28,364 nt of DNA from Spirogloea muscicola. Taxonomy: Eukaryota; Streptophyta; Zygnematophyceae; Spirogloeales; Spirogloeaceae. The position numbers and the translations under genes are program-made. Below are positions 1-13,400 of this stretch, in pieces. A model generated the notes under the pieces. It did no database searches, had not been told where the DNA came from, and was given only the letters and a program-made list of their open reading frames with translations. Numbering within the stretch: the stretch's first letter is position 1; every line of letters begins with the position of its first letter. The stretch spans positions 583,085-611,448 of the forward strand of contig WELB01000072.1 of the NCBI GenBank assembly GCA_009602725.1, given 5' to 3'.

Positions 1-405
1 GACACCAGACCCAAAGGCACCGAGCCACCGGGAAGGGCAGCACCCTGCTCCCGGCGCCGCTGGTCAGCTTGAGAGGCCAGCAGCGAAAGTAACGAGGACC
101 ACCGACCCCCGTAACACCCATGGATGTCCATGGCCAGGGGGTAAAAGGTATCACCCGCCGGGTGGTCCTTGTACTTGTGCAGCTTCTTCCGTTCGGCTAC
201 CTTCGCAGCGTAGCCGGTCTCAGAAGTAATGGGGCCCTTCGTCCGGAAGCTGTCGGTGAGGACAACGTCCATGAGGAGCCGCTTGCCACCTCCCAGGGGG
301 ACGCCGACCAGATCGACACGCCTCGTCCGAGGGACCCCATTGCGGAGGAGGATGGGCATCACCCCAGGCTCGCAGCTCCGCTCCCCGGACGCCCATAATG
401 GCCTC
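1..405 (-). mobile_element. LINE-type reverse transcriptase, C-terminal fragment (partial)
   Basis: Read on the minus strand, one frame stays open from about 405 to the left edge. It contains segments such as RLLMDVVLTDSF, GYAAKVAERKKLHKYKD and TFYPLAMDIHGCYG. This resembles the region after the polymerase domain in algal and plant LINE-like elements: a hydrophobic 'DV..T.P' strand, an Ala/Lys/Arg-rich helix with AAKVAERRK spacing, then 'F.PLA.D..G'. That family call is from memory of such proteins, not from a search. No catalytic polymerase motif lies inside the window, and the 3' end of the element is outside it. The fragment ends about 40 bp before the TOR start codon and points away from TOR. 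It could instead be a domesticated or unrelated reading frame. Confidence 0.4.
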
Positions 406-441
406 CTCCTCGCCGTGACCCCGCTCCCCCGGCGCCCAGCC

Positions 442-3400
442 ATGGAGCGCGGCGAGCGCAGCCTGCGCGGCGGCGCGGGGCACGGCGCGCCGGACACGGT
501 GCGGCGGCTGCTGGGCGAGCTGTGCGCGCGGGGGCCGGTGGCGGAGGGCGCGCGGGCGGCGCTGCGGGAGCACGTGGAGGAGGAGGCGCGGGAGCTGCCG
601 GGCGACGCGTTCTGGCGGCTCATGGAGGCGCTGTACGACCGCGTGGGCGCGCTGGTGGACAGCCCCGACGCGCTGGACAACCTGGGCGCCGTGCGCGCCA
701 TCCAGCAGCTCATCGCGCTCAAGCTCGGCGAGGACGCCACCAAGATCTCGCGCTTCGCCTCCTCCCTGCGCACCATCTTCGAGGAGAAGCAGGACCCCGA
801 CGTGCTCCTCGCCGCCACCGCCGCGCTCGGCCTCCTCGCGCGCACCGGCGGCGCCCTCACCGCCGACGTCGTCGAGTTCCAGGTCAAGCAGGCGCTCGAC
901 TGGCTCCACGCGCCCGCCACGCCCGACTCCCGCCGCTACGCCGCCGTCCTCATCCTCAAGGTGCTTTTGCGCCCCATGCGTCGTCGTCCTCTCCTGAGCT
1001 TGAGGCCAGCTGCTCCGAGACACGGCACACCCAGGCCCGGCTCTCCTCATGGAGCTACCTCATGTGCTTGCGCCCACCTTGAACCTCGACTCGGTCCTCG
1101 GCTTGGCCCAGGAGATGGCCGAGAATGCGCCGACGGTGTTCAACGTGCACGTGCCCATGTTCATCGACGTCATCTGGGCGGCACTGCGCGACCCCAAGCT
1201 GCACATCCGCGAGCGCGCGTGCGACGCCCTGCGCGCCTGCCTGCAGGTCATCGAGAAGCGCGAGACGCGCTGGCGCGTGCAGGGGTACTACCGCATGTTC
1301 GAGGAGACCCAGAAGGGCCTCGTGCGCAACGCCTCCGTGGAGAGCATCCACGGCTCCCTGCTGGCCATCGGCGAGCTCCTCAGGTCCTTGCAGGCTCCAC
1401 AACTTCTCGGTGGGGGGCCCTCGCCGTAGAGCTCGCCAGCTGCAGCGTTGCTGCCGCTGCCCTCCTCTGGCTGCCACTGAAGTGGGTGCGAGCTGGGCGT
1501 GCACAGAAATACGGGCGAGTTCATGATGGCGCGCTACAAGGAGGTAGCCGACATTGTGCTCAAGTACCGCGACCATCGGGAGCGCCTCGTGCGCCGCTCC
1601 ATCACCTCCCTCCTCCCCCGCATTGCCCACTTCCTCCGCGACCGCTTCGTGTCGTCCTACCTCAAGGCAAGGGTCACTCTGGCTGCCTCACTTGCGCCAC
1701 TCGTGTGTGGCTTGTTTCACTTCCCATCGAGAGGGACGTGCGGGCCCTCCGTCTCAATGTCGTCTTGCTCGCTGTTGGAGTGCCCACTCCAGATCTGCAT
1801 GGAGCACCTCCTGGGCGTCATGCGCAACCCAGCGGAGCGCACCAGCGGTTTCGTGGCGCTGGGCGAGATGGCCAGCGCTGTTGGTGGCGCCCTGGGGCCC
1901 TACCTTCCCCACATCACTGCTCTCCTGCGCGACGCGGTGAGAGGACACATCGTACCTTGCCGTGCCTTTCCGTCTCGCACTGGCCTGTGGCGGTGGTCCA
2001 GTCCTTTCGCGCATGCCTTCTGAGCTCCTCGGTGCGTGGGGCAGCTCGTGCCCCGCCGAGGGCGGCCGTCGTTGGAGGCCCTGGCCTGTGTGGGGGCAGT
2101 GGCTGCAGCTGTGGGCCCCGAGTTCACCAGCAGCGCTCGCTCCTTACTGGACCCGTGCTTTGCCGCCGGCCTCTCCCCAACCCTCGTCACCTCGCTCTCG
2201 CAAATGGCCGCCAGGTGCGCACGTGTCCATGCCAGTCTTGCCCTACTGCTGTTGAAGCATCATGATGCCCGTCAGGTGCGTCTACTGAGCTCCAACTCGC
2301 TGTCCTCTCCACAGCCTCCCCCTGCTCCTGCCAGCAATCCAAGCGCGCCTCTTGGACACCGTCGCTGGCATCCTGACCAAGCAGAGCTACCGCGATGCGG
2401 CCTCCTCTGGCCGAGCAAGTCATGGTCATGTCCCGGGCGGCTCTTTTGGCACTCGGATCAGCCATGGCGGCTCCTCTCCTGGAGGGGCCTCGTCCATGCC
2501 TGGGGACCTGACCAGCACTGCCCTCACGCAGCTTGCGCTGCGCACTCTTGCTACCTTCAATCTGCAGGTCTTGAAGCAACTATTGCCATACCAAGCATTG
2601 CCCCATTGCTTGACCATTGCTAAATTTATTATCTTCCAACTTTCTCACCACTTGGCTCACCGATTGGCACACCTCCTGATGACAGCCTTGTCCAGCACAG
2701 CCAGCTCGTGTGCATCATGTTCCGTTCAGCTGCTATGATTCTGAGATTGCTGTGCCCTTGTCTGTCGTTCAGGGCCACGAATTGCTAGAGTTTGTAAAGG
2801 AGACCGTGGTCCAGTATCTGGACGACGACGACCCCTCAACCCGGCAAGAAGCCGGCATTTGCTGCTGCCGGCTGCTTGAGCAGTCATGTGCAGCTGCGGC
2901 ATCTCATTCCCTTCTCGCAATACAGCCATCACCATCCTCCATTCCCAGCTCTCCATCTTCGCACCTGGGCACGGCTGCAGTAGGGGGCCCCTCTTCAAGA
3001 GTGTCTCAAGCGGGGCCCATCTCATACGGGCGACGACGGCTTCTTGTTGAGGAGGTACTTGTGCATCCTGCTGCCAATCGGACATTCTGGGCAAAGTAGA
3101 AGTGGGTGTCATGGCCCATGTGCTTAATTGGCTGGTCAAGCTGTCACCCAAGTCGCTGACACACAGAAAGGTCTTGTGAATTGATCAACGACTACGTTGC
3201 CAGTTGCATACAGAAGCATTTGTTGCTGGCGCATCCGTCATTTGTGAGCCACATCTGTGCATGCCTGAGCAAAGCGCCTTGCATCAAAGGACAGCTCTTA
3301 TCTTTATCGACTGATGAGACTCACCATTATTGCAACAGGTGGTTATTCGCCTCCTTGTTGCCGCAGTTGTGGACGCCGACTCTGGTGTTCGGAAGGCGAT

Positions 3401-6400
3401 TCTTGCATCGTTCCGTCCCGATGTAGGCTTTGACGACTTCCTCGGACAGGCTGACAACCTGGGTGCCATCTTCATCGCCCTCAATGATGAGGTTGCACTT
3501 CTGTTCTTCCTAAGATGGACTTGAGAACACGTTGTGGGAGGTGGCGTCTGCCACGTGCTTATGCTTGATGAGGATCTAACTTAAGCATCCTCCACTCCAG
3601 GCTTGCGAAGTGCGGGAGCTGGCTGTGGTCCTTGCGGGTCGCCTTGCAAGCCGAAATCCCGCTTATGTCTTGCCAGCCCTACGCCACTACCTCTTACAGC
3701 TCTTAACAGACCTCGAGCACAGGTACCTTCTGAAGCTTATTTATGCCTCAACCAATCTGATCATTGTCTGCGTGTCTTGCTCTTCTCTGCAAGTGACAAT
3801 CGTTTTGCCTGCTTTGGCAGCACGGACAACAAGCATCGTGAGGAAAGTGCACGTCTTTTGGGTGATCTTATTCGAGCTTGCACACGCTTGGTCCAGCCTT
3901 ATATTTCGCCCATACTCAAGGTGGGCGTCATCTTTTCTGTATGCCACCAACACAGTCACTTGAGCACCAGAGGTGTTCCTCAAAGCACTTGTGATACAGT
4001 AGACACCCTTGGTGTTCTATGTACCTGAAGGCCTTCATCCCCTATCTGCATCTTGTGTGCTGCTTCAGTTCTTCCAGTGTGGATATAGGAAGTCATAGTG
4101 TAGCCTGTCTTTGGTTCTTGCCACTTATCTGGGACACAGATATGTGAAGGATGTAGCTCCGTCAATACCTGATATATATGTCACTTCGAGATTTGCAAAG
4201 TGAGATTGCTTCGTCTGCTCATGAATGTCGCTGCAACAACACACTTATGAGAAAGGTCGCTGTCTGCAATACTCAGTCCATCTCTGCAGTACGAATTGAG
4301 GACTTACATGCCTCAGTGAGTCCCCTTGCTTCCAGGTTCTGGTAGCCAAGCTACGCGAGGGCTCCGCATCCAGCACTGGTGGAAGTGGCAGTGGCACGAG
4401 CAGTGTCGTTGCTAGTATCCTAGCAACCATAGGGGACCTTGCCCGAGTGGTATGTCCTTTAAGATATGAGCACCAAGGCCTGATGTATGGCGCTTGGAAT
4501 TGCAAGTGCTGGTGCAATGAGAGGGTCATGTCCCTCAATCAGCACTTATCACCAATTATGTAGAGTAGAAATACTTGGTAGTTTGTATGCACATGCACAT
4601 ATTCTGTCATCTATGCGTGCATTCTGGGGTCTCAATGCCTGATTCTTGACAATGACATTGTTGAGTATGGCCAAAATGCACCAGGGGGGAAGGGCTATGC
4701 GGCCATACCTGGGGCAGCTCATGCCGCTCATAGTGGAAGCGCTCCAGGACGGCGGAGCCATTGGCAAGCGGGAGATAGCCGTGACCACGCTGGGCCTTGT
4801 TGTGGAGAGCACAGGGTGCGTGCGGGCAAGTAGCAACACTGTCTGTGTGATCTGCAGTGTCTGAAGCTCTGATGCCAGCGCACTCGTTCCACAATGCGTG
4901 TCGCAGGTACGTGGTGGCGCCCTACTCAGACTACCCGCAGCTTCTCGCCCTCCTGCTACGCCTCCTCAATGGGGAGCTTGCCTGGTCCACCCGAAGGGAG
5001 GTCCTGAAGGTCAGTGTCCATGGAAGTGACACCAGCCTTTACAAAGCCTACTTCTGCCGGGCCTTCGTATCGAAGCTCCTGTGTGTCGGATGATTGACGA
5101 AGGCTGGCGGAGGTGGCAGGTACTAGGCATCATGGGGGCACTGGATCCGCACGTGCACAAGCGGAACCTGACAGCCTTGCAAGCGGAGGCCCTGGACACT
5201 GGTGGCACCTTGCATGGGCTGCAGGCGCGGTCCACAGGGGCTGCCATCGCGGGAGGCGGTGGGGGGGGTTGGGGCGAGGCAGGCGCTGCCGGTGCAGGTG
5301 GCGGTGAAGCTGCTGACGCTCTGCTGCTTCTCCCAAGTGGTGGCCTCTCACCCACGTCGTCCGAGGACTACTACCCGACCGTGGCCATCGCGGCCCTCAT
5401 GCGCATCCTCCGCGAGCCAGCGATGTCGTCCTACCACCAGCGTGTCGTCGGCTCCCTCATGTACATATTCAAGGTCGTCATCCTTGAGCCCGCCACCCTC
5501 CTTTCTGTGCTTCTGAATGGGTCATCTCAGCTGCCCTCTCCTCTGACATGCTGGAGGGTTCCTGGCTTTGGTGCAGTCAATGGGGCTTGCATGCATCCCC
5601 TACCTGCCAAAGGTACGTCACAACATTCTTGGAGACCCTGTGAATCTGGTCATGCTGCGACCACTGTCCATTTCAGCATTCTGCCAGCAAGGAAGCTGAC
5701 CTCTTGACTTTTGCATAGGTCATGCCGGACCTCTTCCACGTCATCCGAGTCTGCGAAGAAGGCTTGCGAGAGTTTCTATTCTGGCAGCTTGCGCAGCTGG
5801 TGAACATTGTCCGCCAGGTGTGTTGCCAACTCCTTCATATGCTCCACGGGTTGAACTGCTCTCAATGACCTGTGCGTGTGCACTGACAGCAAGTGGGTTG
5901 TCGTGTCAGCACATTCGCAAATACCTACCAGAGCTGCTGGCCCTAGTCTACGACTACTGGTCGGTGCTTCTGCTACCCACCTCCACAAGATCTGCCACAG
6001 CCTCGCCGGTACGTCTTACGTCAAAGGGCCAACAAATGTTTCTCTCAGTGAAGATTGCAGGCTATGGGCTGACTGTCAGATGCTCATTCTCGCAGGTACT
6101 AAACCTGGTGGAGGCTCTGTGCCGAGCATTGAATGACGAGTTCCGCATGTACCTGGGCGAGGTCCTGCCTCGTTGCATACAAGTCCTTGGAGATGCCGAG
6201 CGCTCCAACGACTATGCCTATGTTCCACCTGTCCTTCACGCCTTTGAAGTTTTCAATGGTCAGCACTGTGGCCTTAAGAGTGCGGCGATATGACTTGATA
6301 CTAAGACCTGTTTGACTTCAGCTTCAATGACGCTGCATGTCCCTATGACGTGGCCATATCAGGGAGCATGGAGGAGCACATGCAGATGCTCCTGCCGGCT

Positions 6401-7496
6401 CTAGTTCGGCTCTTTAAGCCTGGAGTGACAGATGCCCCTCTGGACGTTCGACGAGCCGTCATCTACACGCTTGCACGCCTCGTCCCTTCCATGCAGGCAA
6501 GTGCTCAGCTTGTAGTATGGACGTCAGCATGCCTTGTCCTTCCACTGCCGACATGTGGCATGTGCTTGGTAGTGTGTCTGCATATGTGCACCACCTGTCC
6601 CTCCAGACGCGCTTGAGACCCCATGCGCAATGTATTGAGCTTGACACTGTTTTGCTGGTTATTCAGGTGGCAGGTTACACGTCTGCCTTACTTCATCCAC
6701 TCATGCGAGTCCTTGACGGGTGAGAAGTCATCTGCATCGCCTTCAGATACTACGAATAAGCCAGTGAGCATAGTCTGATGGCAAAGGTTTACTATGTGGC
6801 AGGAGTATTGAAGAACTGCGTCGAGATGCAGTGGAGGCCATTTGCGCTCTCGCAGTGACATCCGGTGCAGATTTTGTGGTATTCCTGCCAGCACTTCGCA
6901 AGCTTCTGCGGAAGCATCACATTCAGGTACAGGAGACTTGCGTTAAGCACATACATTGTCTGCCCTTGTACAATCTGCCTGTCCAAGTGACATTGGTATT
7001 CTCAATTGCAGCACCAGCGTTTTGAGAGCATTGCGGGAGTACTACAGAGGAGGGAGTCCCACATGCCGAGCGACGCCATGGCCGTCCAGCCCTCTCTGAA
7101 GCAAGATCTAGGGGCACACAATGTAGGGCCTTTCCACTACAGTGGCTCCACGGTCTTTGACCCAGATCCTGGCGACCAACTTGATGGCGACGGACCAGAC
7201 GTTGCTGCTGCTGCTCGCAACCTGAAGGTCCATGCCTTTGCGTTTGCCTGCGGCCGAATGCTAGAAAGCAGGCCGCTGGCAGAGACTTGAGCAATTGTAG
7301 TTGTTTTTTCCATGGAAGGGGCTGAGGCAGCAAGTCTTTCCAGGTGAACGAGGGGCACCTACGTAAAGCATGGGAGTCGTCTCAAAGGAGCACCAAAGAG
7401 GACTGGGCAGAGTGGATGCGCCACTTCAGTGTGGAGCTCCTCAAGGAGTCACCTTCCCCAGCTCTGCGCACTTGTGCTGGGCTTGCACAGCTGCAA
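442..7496 (+). other. TOR: TOR exons 1-23: HEAT-repeat region
   Basis: These exons encode the helical solenoid that binds complex partners. Modelled exons: 442-960, 1112-1383, 1507-1666, 1793-1936, 2045-2214, 2315-2567, 2773-3054, 3339-3491, 3601-3722, 3821-3920, 4336-4449, 4685-4815, 4907-5009, 5120-5473, 5577-5612, 5719-5817, 5910-6008, 6096-6258, 6363-6496, 6667-6719, 6803-6926, 7012-7227, 7344-7496. Conserved landmarks include [15 protein letters not shown] (from 1112), [16 protein letters not shown] (exon 3), [14 protein letters not shown] (exon 5), [15 protein letters not shown] (exon 14), [15 protein letters not shown] (exon 18) and [15 protein letters not shown] (exon 23). Intron 1667-1792 has donor GCAAGG and intron 6497-6666 has donor GCAAGT; the others are GT-AG. 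Exon 15 is only 36 nt. The longest intron, 3921-4335, holds nothing I recognise. Confidence 0.9.
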
Positions 7497-10400
7497 GTAC
7501 GAAAGTCGTCTCGCATCTCCCCTCAAGATTTGCACGAAGGCACATCATCTCTTTGCAGAGCATCTGATGCGTTTCTTCTATCTTGTGAGCATAACAAAAT
7601 CTGTATTCGTGTGCTGATATTTTGCACATCTGTATTTGTGTGCTGATGCCACCCCCAATTGGCTGATCAGCCTCATGTTGCCCGGGAGCTATTTGCTGCC
7701 GGGTTTGTAAGCTGCTGGACAGAGCTCAACGAGGGCTACCAAGACCAGCTTGTTCGTTCTTTGGAAGCTGCATTTGCCTCGCCAAATATACCCCCTGAGA
7801 TCCTGGCGACCCTTCTCAATCTTGCTGAATTTATGGAGCACGACGAGAAGCCCTTGCGGGTGGACATACGGACACTTGGGGCCCTTGCTGAGAAGGTGGG
7901 CTAGCAAAGAATGGTCAGATCACAAGGACTTCTGCAAAGGACTCTGCATTTTGGTTGTTTTGACTGGCTGCTGACAAGACAGAGGTGCACAATGTCCTCT
8001 CCTGCTTTGCCTTCTTCCAGTGTCATGCATTTGCAAAAGCCCTGCATTACAAGGAGATGGAGTTTGAGGAGAGCCCCACAACAACCGTGGAGGCGCTCAT
8101 TCATATCAACAACCAGCTCCATCAACACGAGGTTCTCAGCCCTTGCCTTTGCAACTTGGTCCAGCCTCTCTTGAGGCTATCTCCATGATGCACCTCTTCT
8201 GCTTCCTATTGTCCTTAGTAAGCTTGTTGGTTGCAGCGACAATTGCAAGTATCTGACTCCTATTTGAGGTGGACACAAACAGGCAGCAGTGGGAATATTG
8301 GTCTATGCGCAACAGAATCTGGCCGTGGTATTGAAGGAATCCTGGTAATGTGATGTCAAACCCCACTCTCATTGTATGTGTGCCTTGATTCAGTAGCGCA
8401 TCCTTCTTTGGTTGACAGCAGCCAGACTGAGACTGAACTGCCCTGTTGACATGCGACTTTGGACTTCAGGTATGAGAAACTGCAGCGATGGGATGAGGCA
8501 TTGGCCGCTTACTCAAGGAAAGCGGCCTCTGCTACCAGTCCGCATGCAGTGCTTGAGGCAACTCTTGGTGAGTGCAGTGCCTCCTTTGCCACCTCCTACT
8601 CCATCCATTAGCATTCTCGCTGCTCTGCAGTCATGTACTGCGCTCTGAATACTTTTTGTCTGCAGGTCGTATGCGCTGTTTGGCGGCACTTGCCCGGAGA
8701 GAGGAGCTCAGTGTGTTATGCCGTGAGTCTTGGGCCCCTGCAGAATCTGCTGCCCGTCTTGAGATGGCCCCAATGGTGCGTAACAAGACCCTTAGCACCG
8801 CCTTGGCCAAGCGTGACGCCTGGTAGAAATGAATCAGGGCTGACATTTTGTCATCTCTGGCTTGCTGCTGCTAAAGGCTGCCAGTGCTGCCTGGAACATG
8901 GGGGAGTGGGATGAGATGGCCGAGTACGTGGCGGTGCTTGATGATGGCAGCAGCGAGCTGACAACACTGGCTGGCCGCATGAATCTGCACACGACCTCTG
9001 GGCATGCGGGTTCCAGTGGTGGCACTGGGGCTTCAGACGGTGCCTTTTTCCGTGCTGTGCTATGCGTACGCCGTGCTCAGGTTTGTGTGCTTTTGCAAAT
9101 GACTGTTCACCTGGTGGTGCATATATCAGTGAGACGCTTGGCCCTCAGAGCAATGTGTCAACAAGCTCAGCAAGATTGTCGACGTTTTCGTCTTGGAGGC
9201 TATGCAGTATGCAGAGGGTCGCGAGTATGTGGAACGGGCACGGAAGCTGCTGGCAACCGAGCTTGCCGCTCTGGTCTGTCTCAGTGCAAACACTTACGCT
9301 CCCTGCCCTACTTTGGCCTGATCATGCTTGCCCTTGCATGTACTTTGTCGCCTTACTTGGGGCTTCTCTGACGTGGTCTCGTTATTGCTATCAAGGGAAT
9401 ATGGCTCGAATGTCTCAAGGGCAAACACCACTGCACTTGCAGGTCTTGGAAAGCTATGAGCGAGCCTACAGCGACATGGTACGCGTCCAGCAGTTGGCTG
9501 AGCTGGAGGAGGTGCAGGCCTTGCCGACAATCATTCCTTTCATCTGAAGTGTGCTGACAGAAGCAAGTCAGGGCACTGTGACAATGCTTCAGCACATGAC
9601 ATCTATGCTCTGAGTGCTCGCTAATTTCTTCTTGAACTTTCTCATTGCATCGTATGAGAAACAGTGCATGGATAAGAAGGCAAGACCAATATACACATCT
9701 GAGAAATGACCAAACTTGCTGATGCAATTGTGCAGGTCATAGACTACTGCACGCTGCCCGTCGGTGACCCAGCAGCTGAAGACAGGGCGGCCCTCATCCG
9801 GCAGATATGGCACGACCGCATCATGGGTAGCCAGCGCAACCTGGAGGTCTGGCAAGCTCTGCTTGCTGTTCGTTCGCTGGTGCTGCCAGCGCCGGAGGAT
9901 GCAGCCACCTGGTTGAAGTTTGCTAGCTTATGCCGCAAGCATGGGCGAGTCCCGCAAGCTGAGGCCACGCTTCTCAAGCTCCTGCAGGTGGGTCTCTCAA
10001 ACAGAAACAAGCCTCACCGCAGAGATTTCTGCAGTTGTTGTTCTGTTGTTGCTGGCTTTGTGAATTAGACACAGCATTCTTTGGCTAGCCTGTGTGATTG
10101 TTGGTCGATCTAGCTTTTGGTTGACCTCGTGCAGCTACTTCTCCTATCGTATCACAGAACCTGGCATCAGCGTCTCCTGTCAGACGGGCCCTTGTTCAAT
10201 GATATAAATGATCAAGCAGAAGTTGTGTTGACTTGAAGTCGTTTTGCATGACCAGTATGACCCCAATACAAGCGACAGGGAGCGAGAAGGGCCGCCGGCA
10301 CCGCCGCAGGTCGAGCTGGCGTACCTAAAGCATGTCTGGTCGTTGGGCGGAGAGGCAAACCAGTGTCGCGCCTACGACAGCCTCACAGAGCTCGCAGCGC

Positions 10401-13400
10401 GTCTGGACAAGGAGACAGGGGCATCGGCGTATCCCAACGGGCTCAGCACCTCGCCCAGCCTCTACTTGTCGCCGTCGGGCCAGTCACCCTCGCTGTCCAC
10501 GTCTCTCCTCCCCTTGTCTGCGGCGGCTCGCACAGTGCCATTGCTGGCAAGGGTCCATCTGAAGCTAGGGCTCTGGCACTGGGCTCTGCACCCTGCGCTC
10601 GATGACGGCAACATCCGTGGTATGAACACCGCCATACTCTAGCATAGCATGTTGTGCATCTGTTTCAAATGTCCTAGTATCCTAGAATGAGTATGCTGCA
10701 GAATCTGATTAGAATGTCACAGAGAGTTCTCCTTCTCGGTTGTGGATGGAGCAGACTCTGACATGCGGCTTGAAATTACAGAGGTCGGTGCGTCCCTTAG
10801 AGCTGCCACAGAGGCCGCACGAGGCTGGGGCAAAGCATGGCACAAATGGGCTCTTTTCAACACGGCAGCTATGAGCCACTACATGTCCAGCTCTGACAGA
10901 GGAGCATCGAAAGCGGCTTTGCGACATGTGGTCGCCGCCATCTCGGGCTACTTTCGATCAATTGCCCTCTCGGCAGCATCACCTACTTGCAGCGGCGACG
11001 ACTGCCTCCAGGTTGACAGACCGAAAACATAGCTGCGTGCATGTCTTCTCTTGCCTTGCTCTTGATCCCTCAAGTGTGATGCCTGGGAGGTGATAGTCAA
11101 GACCAAAAGGGCGTGTTATTGTCTTGTTGCAGGACATTTTGAGGCTGTTGACGCTGTGGTTCAACCACGGCGCCGCTCCGGAGGTACAGGCGGCCCTGCG
11201 GGACGGCTTTGGCCACGTTAGCGTCGACACGTGGCTCTTGGTCATCCCGCAGATGATCGCCCGCATCCACAGTCAAGTAGCTGGCGTGCGGAGCCTCATC
11301 CAGGGCCTCCTAGTGCAGATTGGCGCGCACCACCCTCAAGCGCTGATGTATCCGCTGCTCGTGGCCTGCAAGAGCATGAGCAATGCAAGACGCACGGCAG
11401 CGCAGTTCGTGGTGGACCAGGTTCGCCACCGCAGCGCGACGCTGGTGCAGCAGGCACAGCTGGTTTCGCACGAGCTCATCCGCGTTGCCATACTGTGGCA
11501 CGAGCTGTGGCATGAGACGCTTGAGGAGGCTTCGCGCCTCTTCTTCGGCGAGCGCAACGTGGAGGGCATGCTCCAGACACTCCAGCCTCTGCACGCCATG
11601 CTGGACCGCGCGCCAGAGACCCTCAAAGAGATTGCATTTGTCCAGGTCGAGCTCATCTGTCCAAGCTTGATGTACAGAACATCTATTGCTTCTAGACAGT
11701 CACAGATGCCTTCGTTTGGACAGGGCATCCAGCTGAGCTCAACATTGTCGTGCAGGCTTATGGACATGAGCTGCAGGAGGCCAACGACTGCTGCCTCAAC
11801 TATCGTCGCACGGGCAGGGAGGCGGATCTGACTCAGGTTACCACACTCCCTTTCATTTCAAGGAGCTGAATGTATGCTCTGTTTGCTTTCATCGAAAGGT
11901 TGATGGTTACATGCTGTACTATGTGCTAATATTGCAGGCTTGGGACTTATATTATCATGTTTTCAAGCGCATCAACAAGCAGCTTCCAAGTCTCACAACG
12001 CTGGACCTTGAGGTCTGATCACATCTTTGGACCTTGGGCATGGCACTTCCATAGAGCCACAGGATGATACACGCTTCTCTTAGAGTACTGCCTTATCCTC
12101 ATCTTACATGTTCGTGCAGTATTACAGCCATGTTTTGCTGACCTCAAGCCATCCTTCACAATTGCAGTGCGTCTCGCCAGCTCTTGTGAATGCACGCAAC
12201 TTGGAGTTAGCTGTTCCTGGCACTTATCGGGCAGGTGAGGCCAGCAGGGCTTGGCAGGAGATTTGCTTCAGTAGAAGGTTTCCCCTCTAATGGCCCAATG
12301 TGTAGGCAGTCTCAGCGCACAACACTTACTGACTAGCTTTTGGTGGGTCTGCTCCTTGCAGGTGCACCAGTAATTACTATTGCTGGCTTTGCACCACAAT
12401 TGATAGTCATGACCTCGAAGCAGCGCCCCCGCAAGTGCACTATTTATGGCTCAGATGGCTTAGAGTACATGTTCCTGCTGAAGGGCCACGAGGATTTGCG
12501 GCAGGACGAGCGTGTCATGCAGGTATAACGTGCTTTGCAAGGGCTGCTTTGGTCCCACTGCTTTGGTCCCACGCCCTGCAATGAGATTTTGTGCGGGCCG
12601 ATGCTTGCATGCTGTCTTGCACTTTGAAGCGAGCATGTGACAGGAAACTAATGATCTTTCCTGTGCACTTGGTGACACTTGTCTACAGCTATTTGGGCTT
12701 GTCAATACACTCTTGGCAAATGCCAGGCACACGGCAGAGAAGGATCTCAGCATCCAGCGCTATGCAGTGATCCCACTCTCTCCAAACAGCGGCCTTATTG
12801 GCTGGGTGCCTAACTGCGACACACTCCATCAGCTGATTCGAGACTACCGGGAAGCTCGCAAGGCAATGCTCTCTTCAGCACATGTCTGACATGCTTCCGG
12901 AGACACCAGCAATGCACGAGGGTCAGAATGTTGAGGAGCTTGCTTTTCATGTCCTGCAGATTCAGGTCAATGTGGAGCATCGCGTGATGCTCAATTTCGC
13001 TCCAGACTATGAGCACCTTACACTCATGGCCAAAGTGGAAGTCTTCGAACATGCGCTGGAAAATGCGGCGGGCAACGATCTTGCCAAGGTGCTCATGGGC
13101 CCTCAAAATGTGGTTGTGGTGTTCGCCAGATTGGCAACGGTGTTCGCAGCTTATTGTTGTTTGCACTTGCCGCTTTCAGTGGCGTAACTTAATTCAGCAT
13201 TGCACTTGTGCTTGACCAGGTCCTATGGCTGAAGAGCCGTAGCTCGGAAGTGTGGCTTGACCGACGAACTAGCTACACGCGCAGTTTGGCGGTTATGAGC
13301 ATGGTTAGTGCTTTGCTCACTTAGCTGAATTTTCACCTGTATTTTGAAGCCCACAATTGCTTAGAGACAGCTGATATCATTGGACCTCTTTTCTACCTCT

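Noticed and set aside
12863-12959. GT donor downstream at about 12885 instead of the GC donor for this TOR intron
   Set aside because: It would add residues where plant and human TOR have a fixed length, while the GC donor with the acceptor at 12959 gives the expected [17 protein letters not shown].
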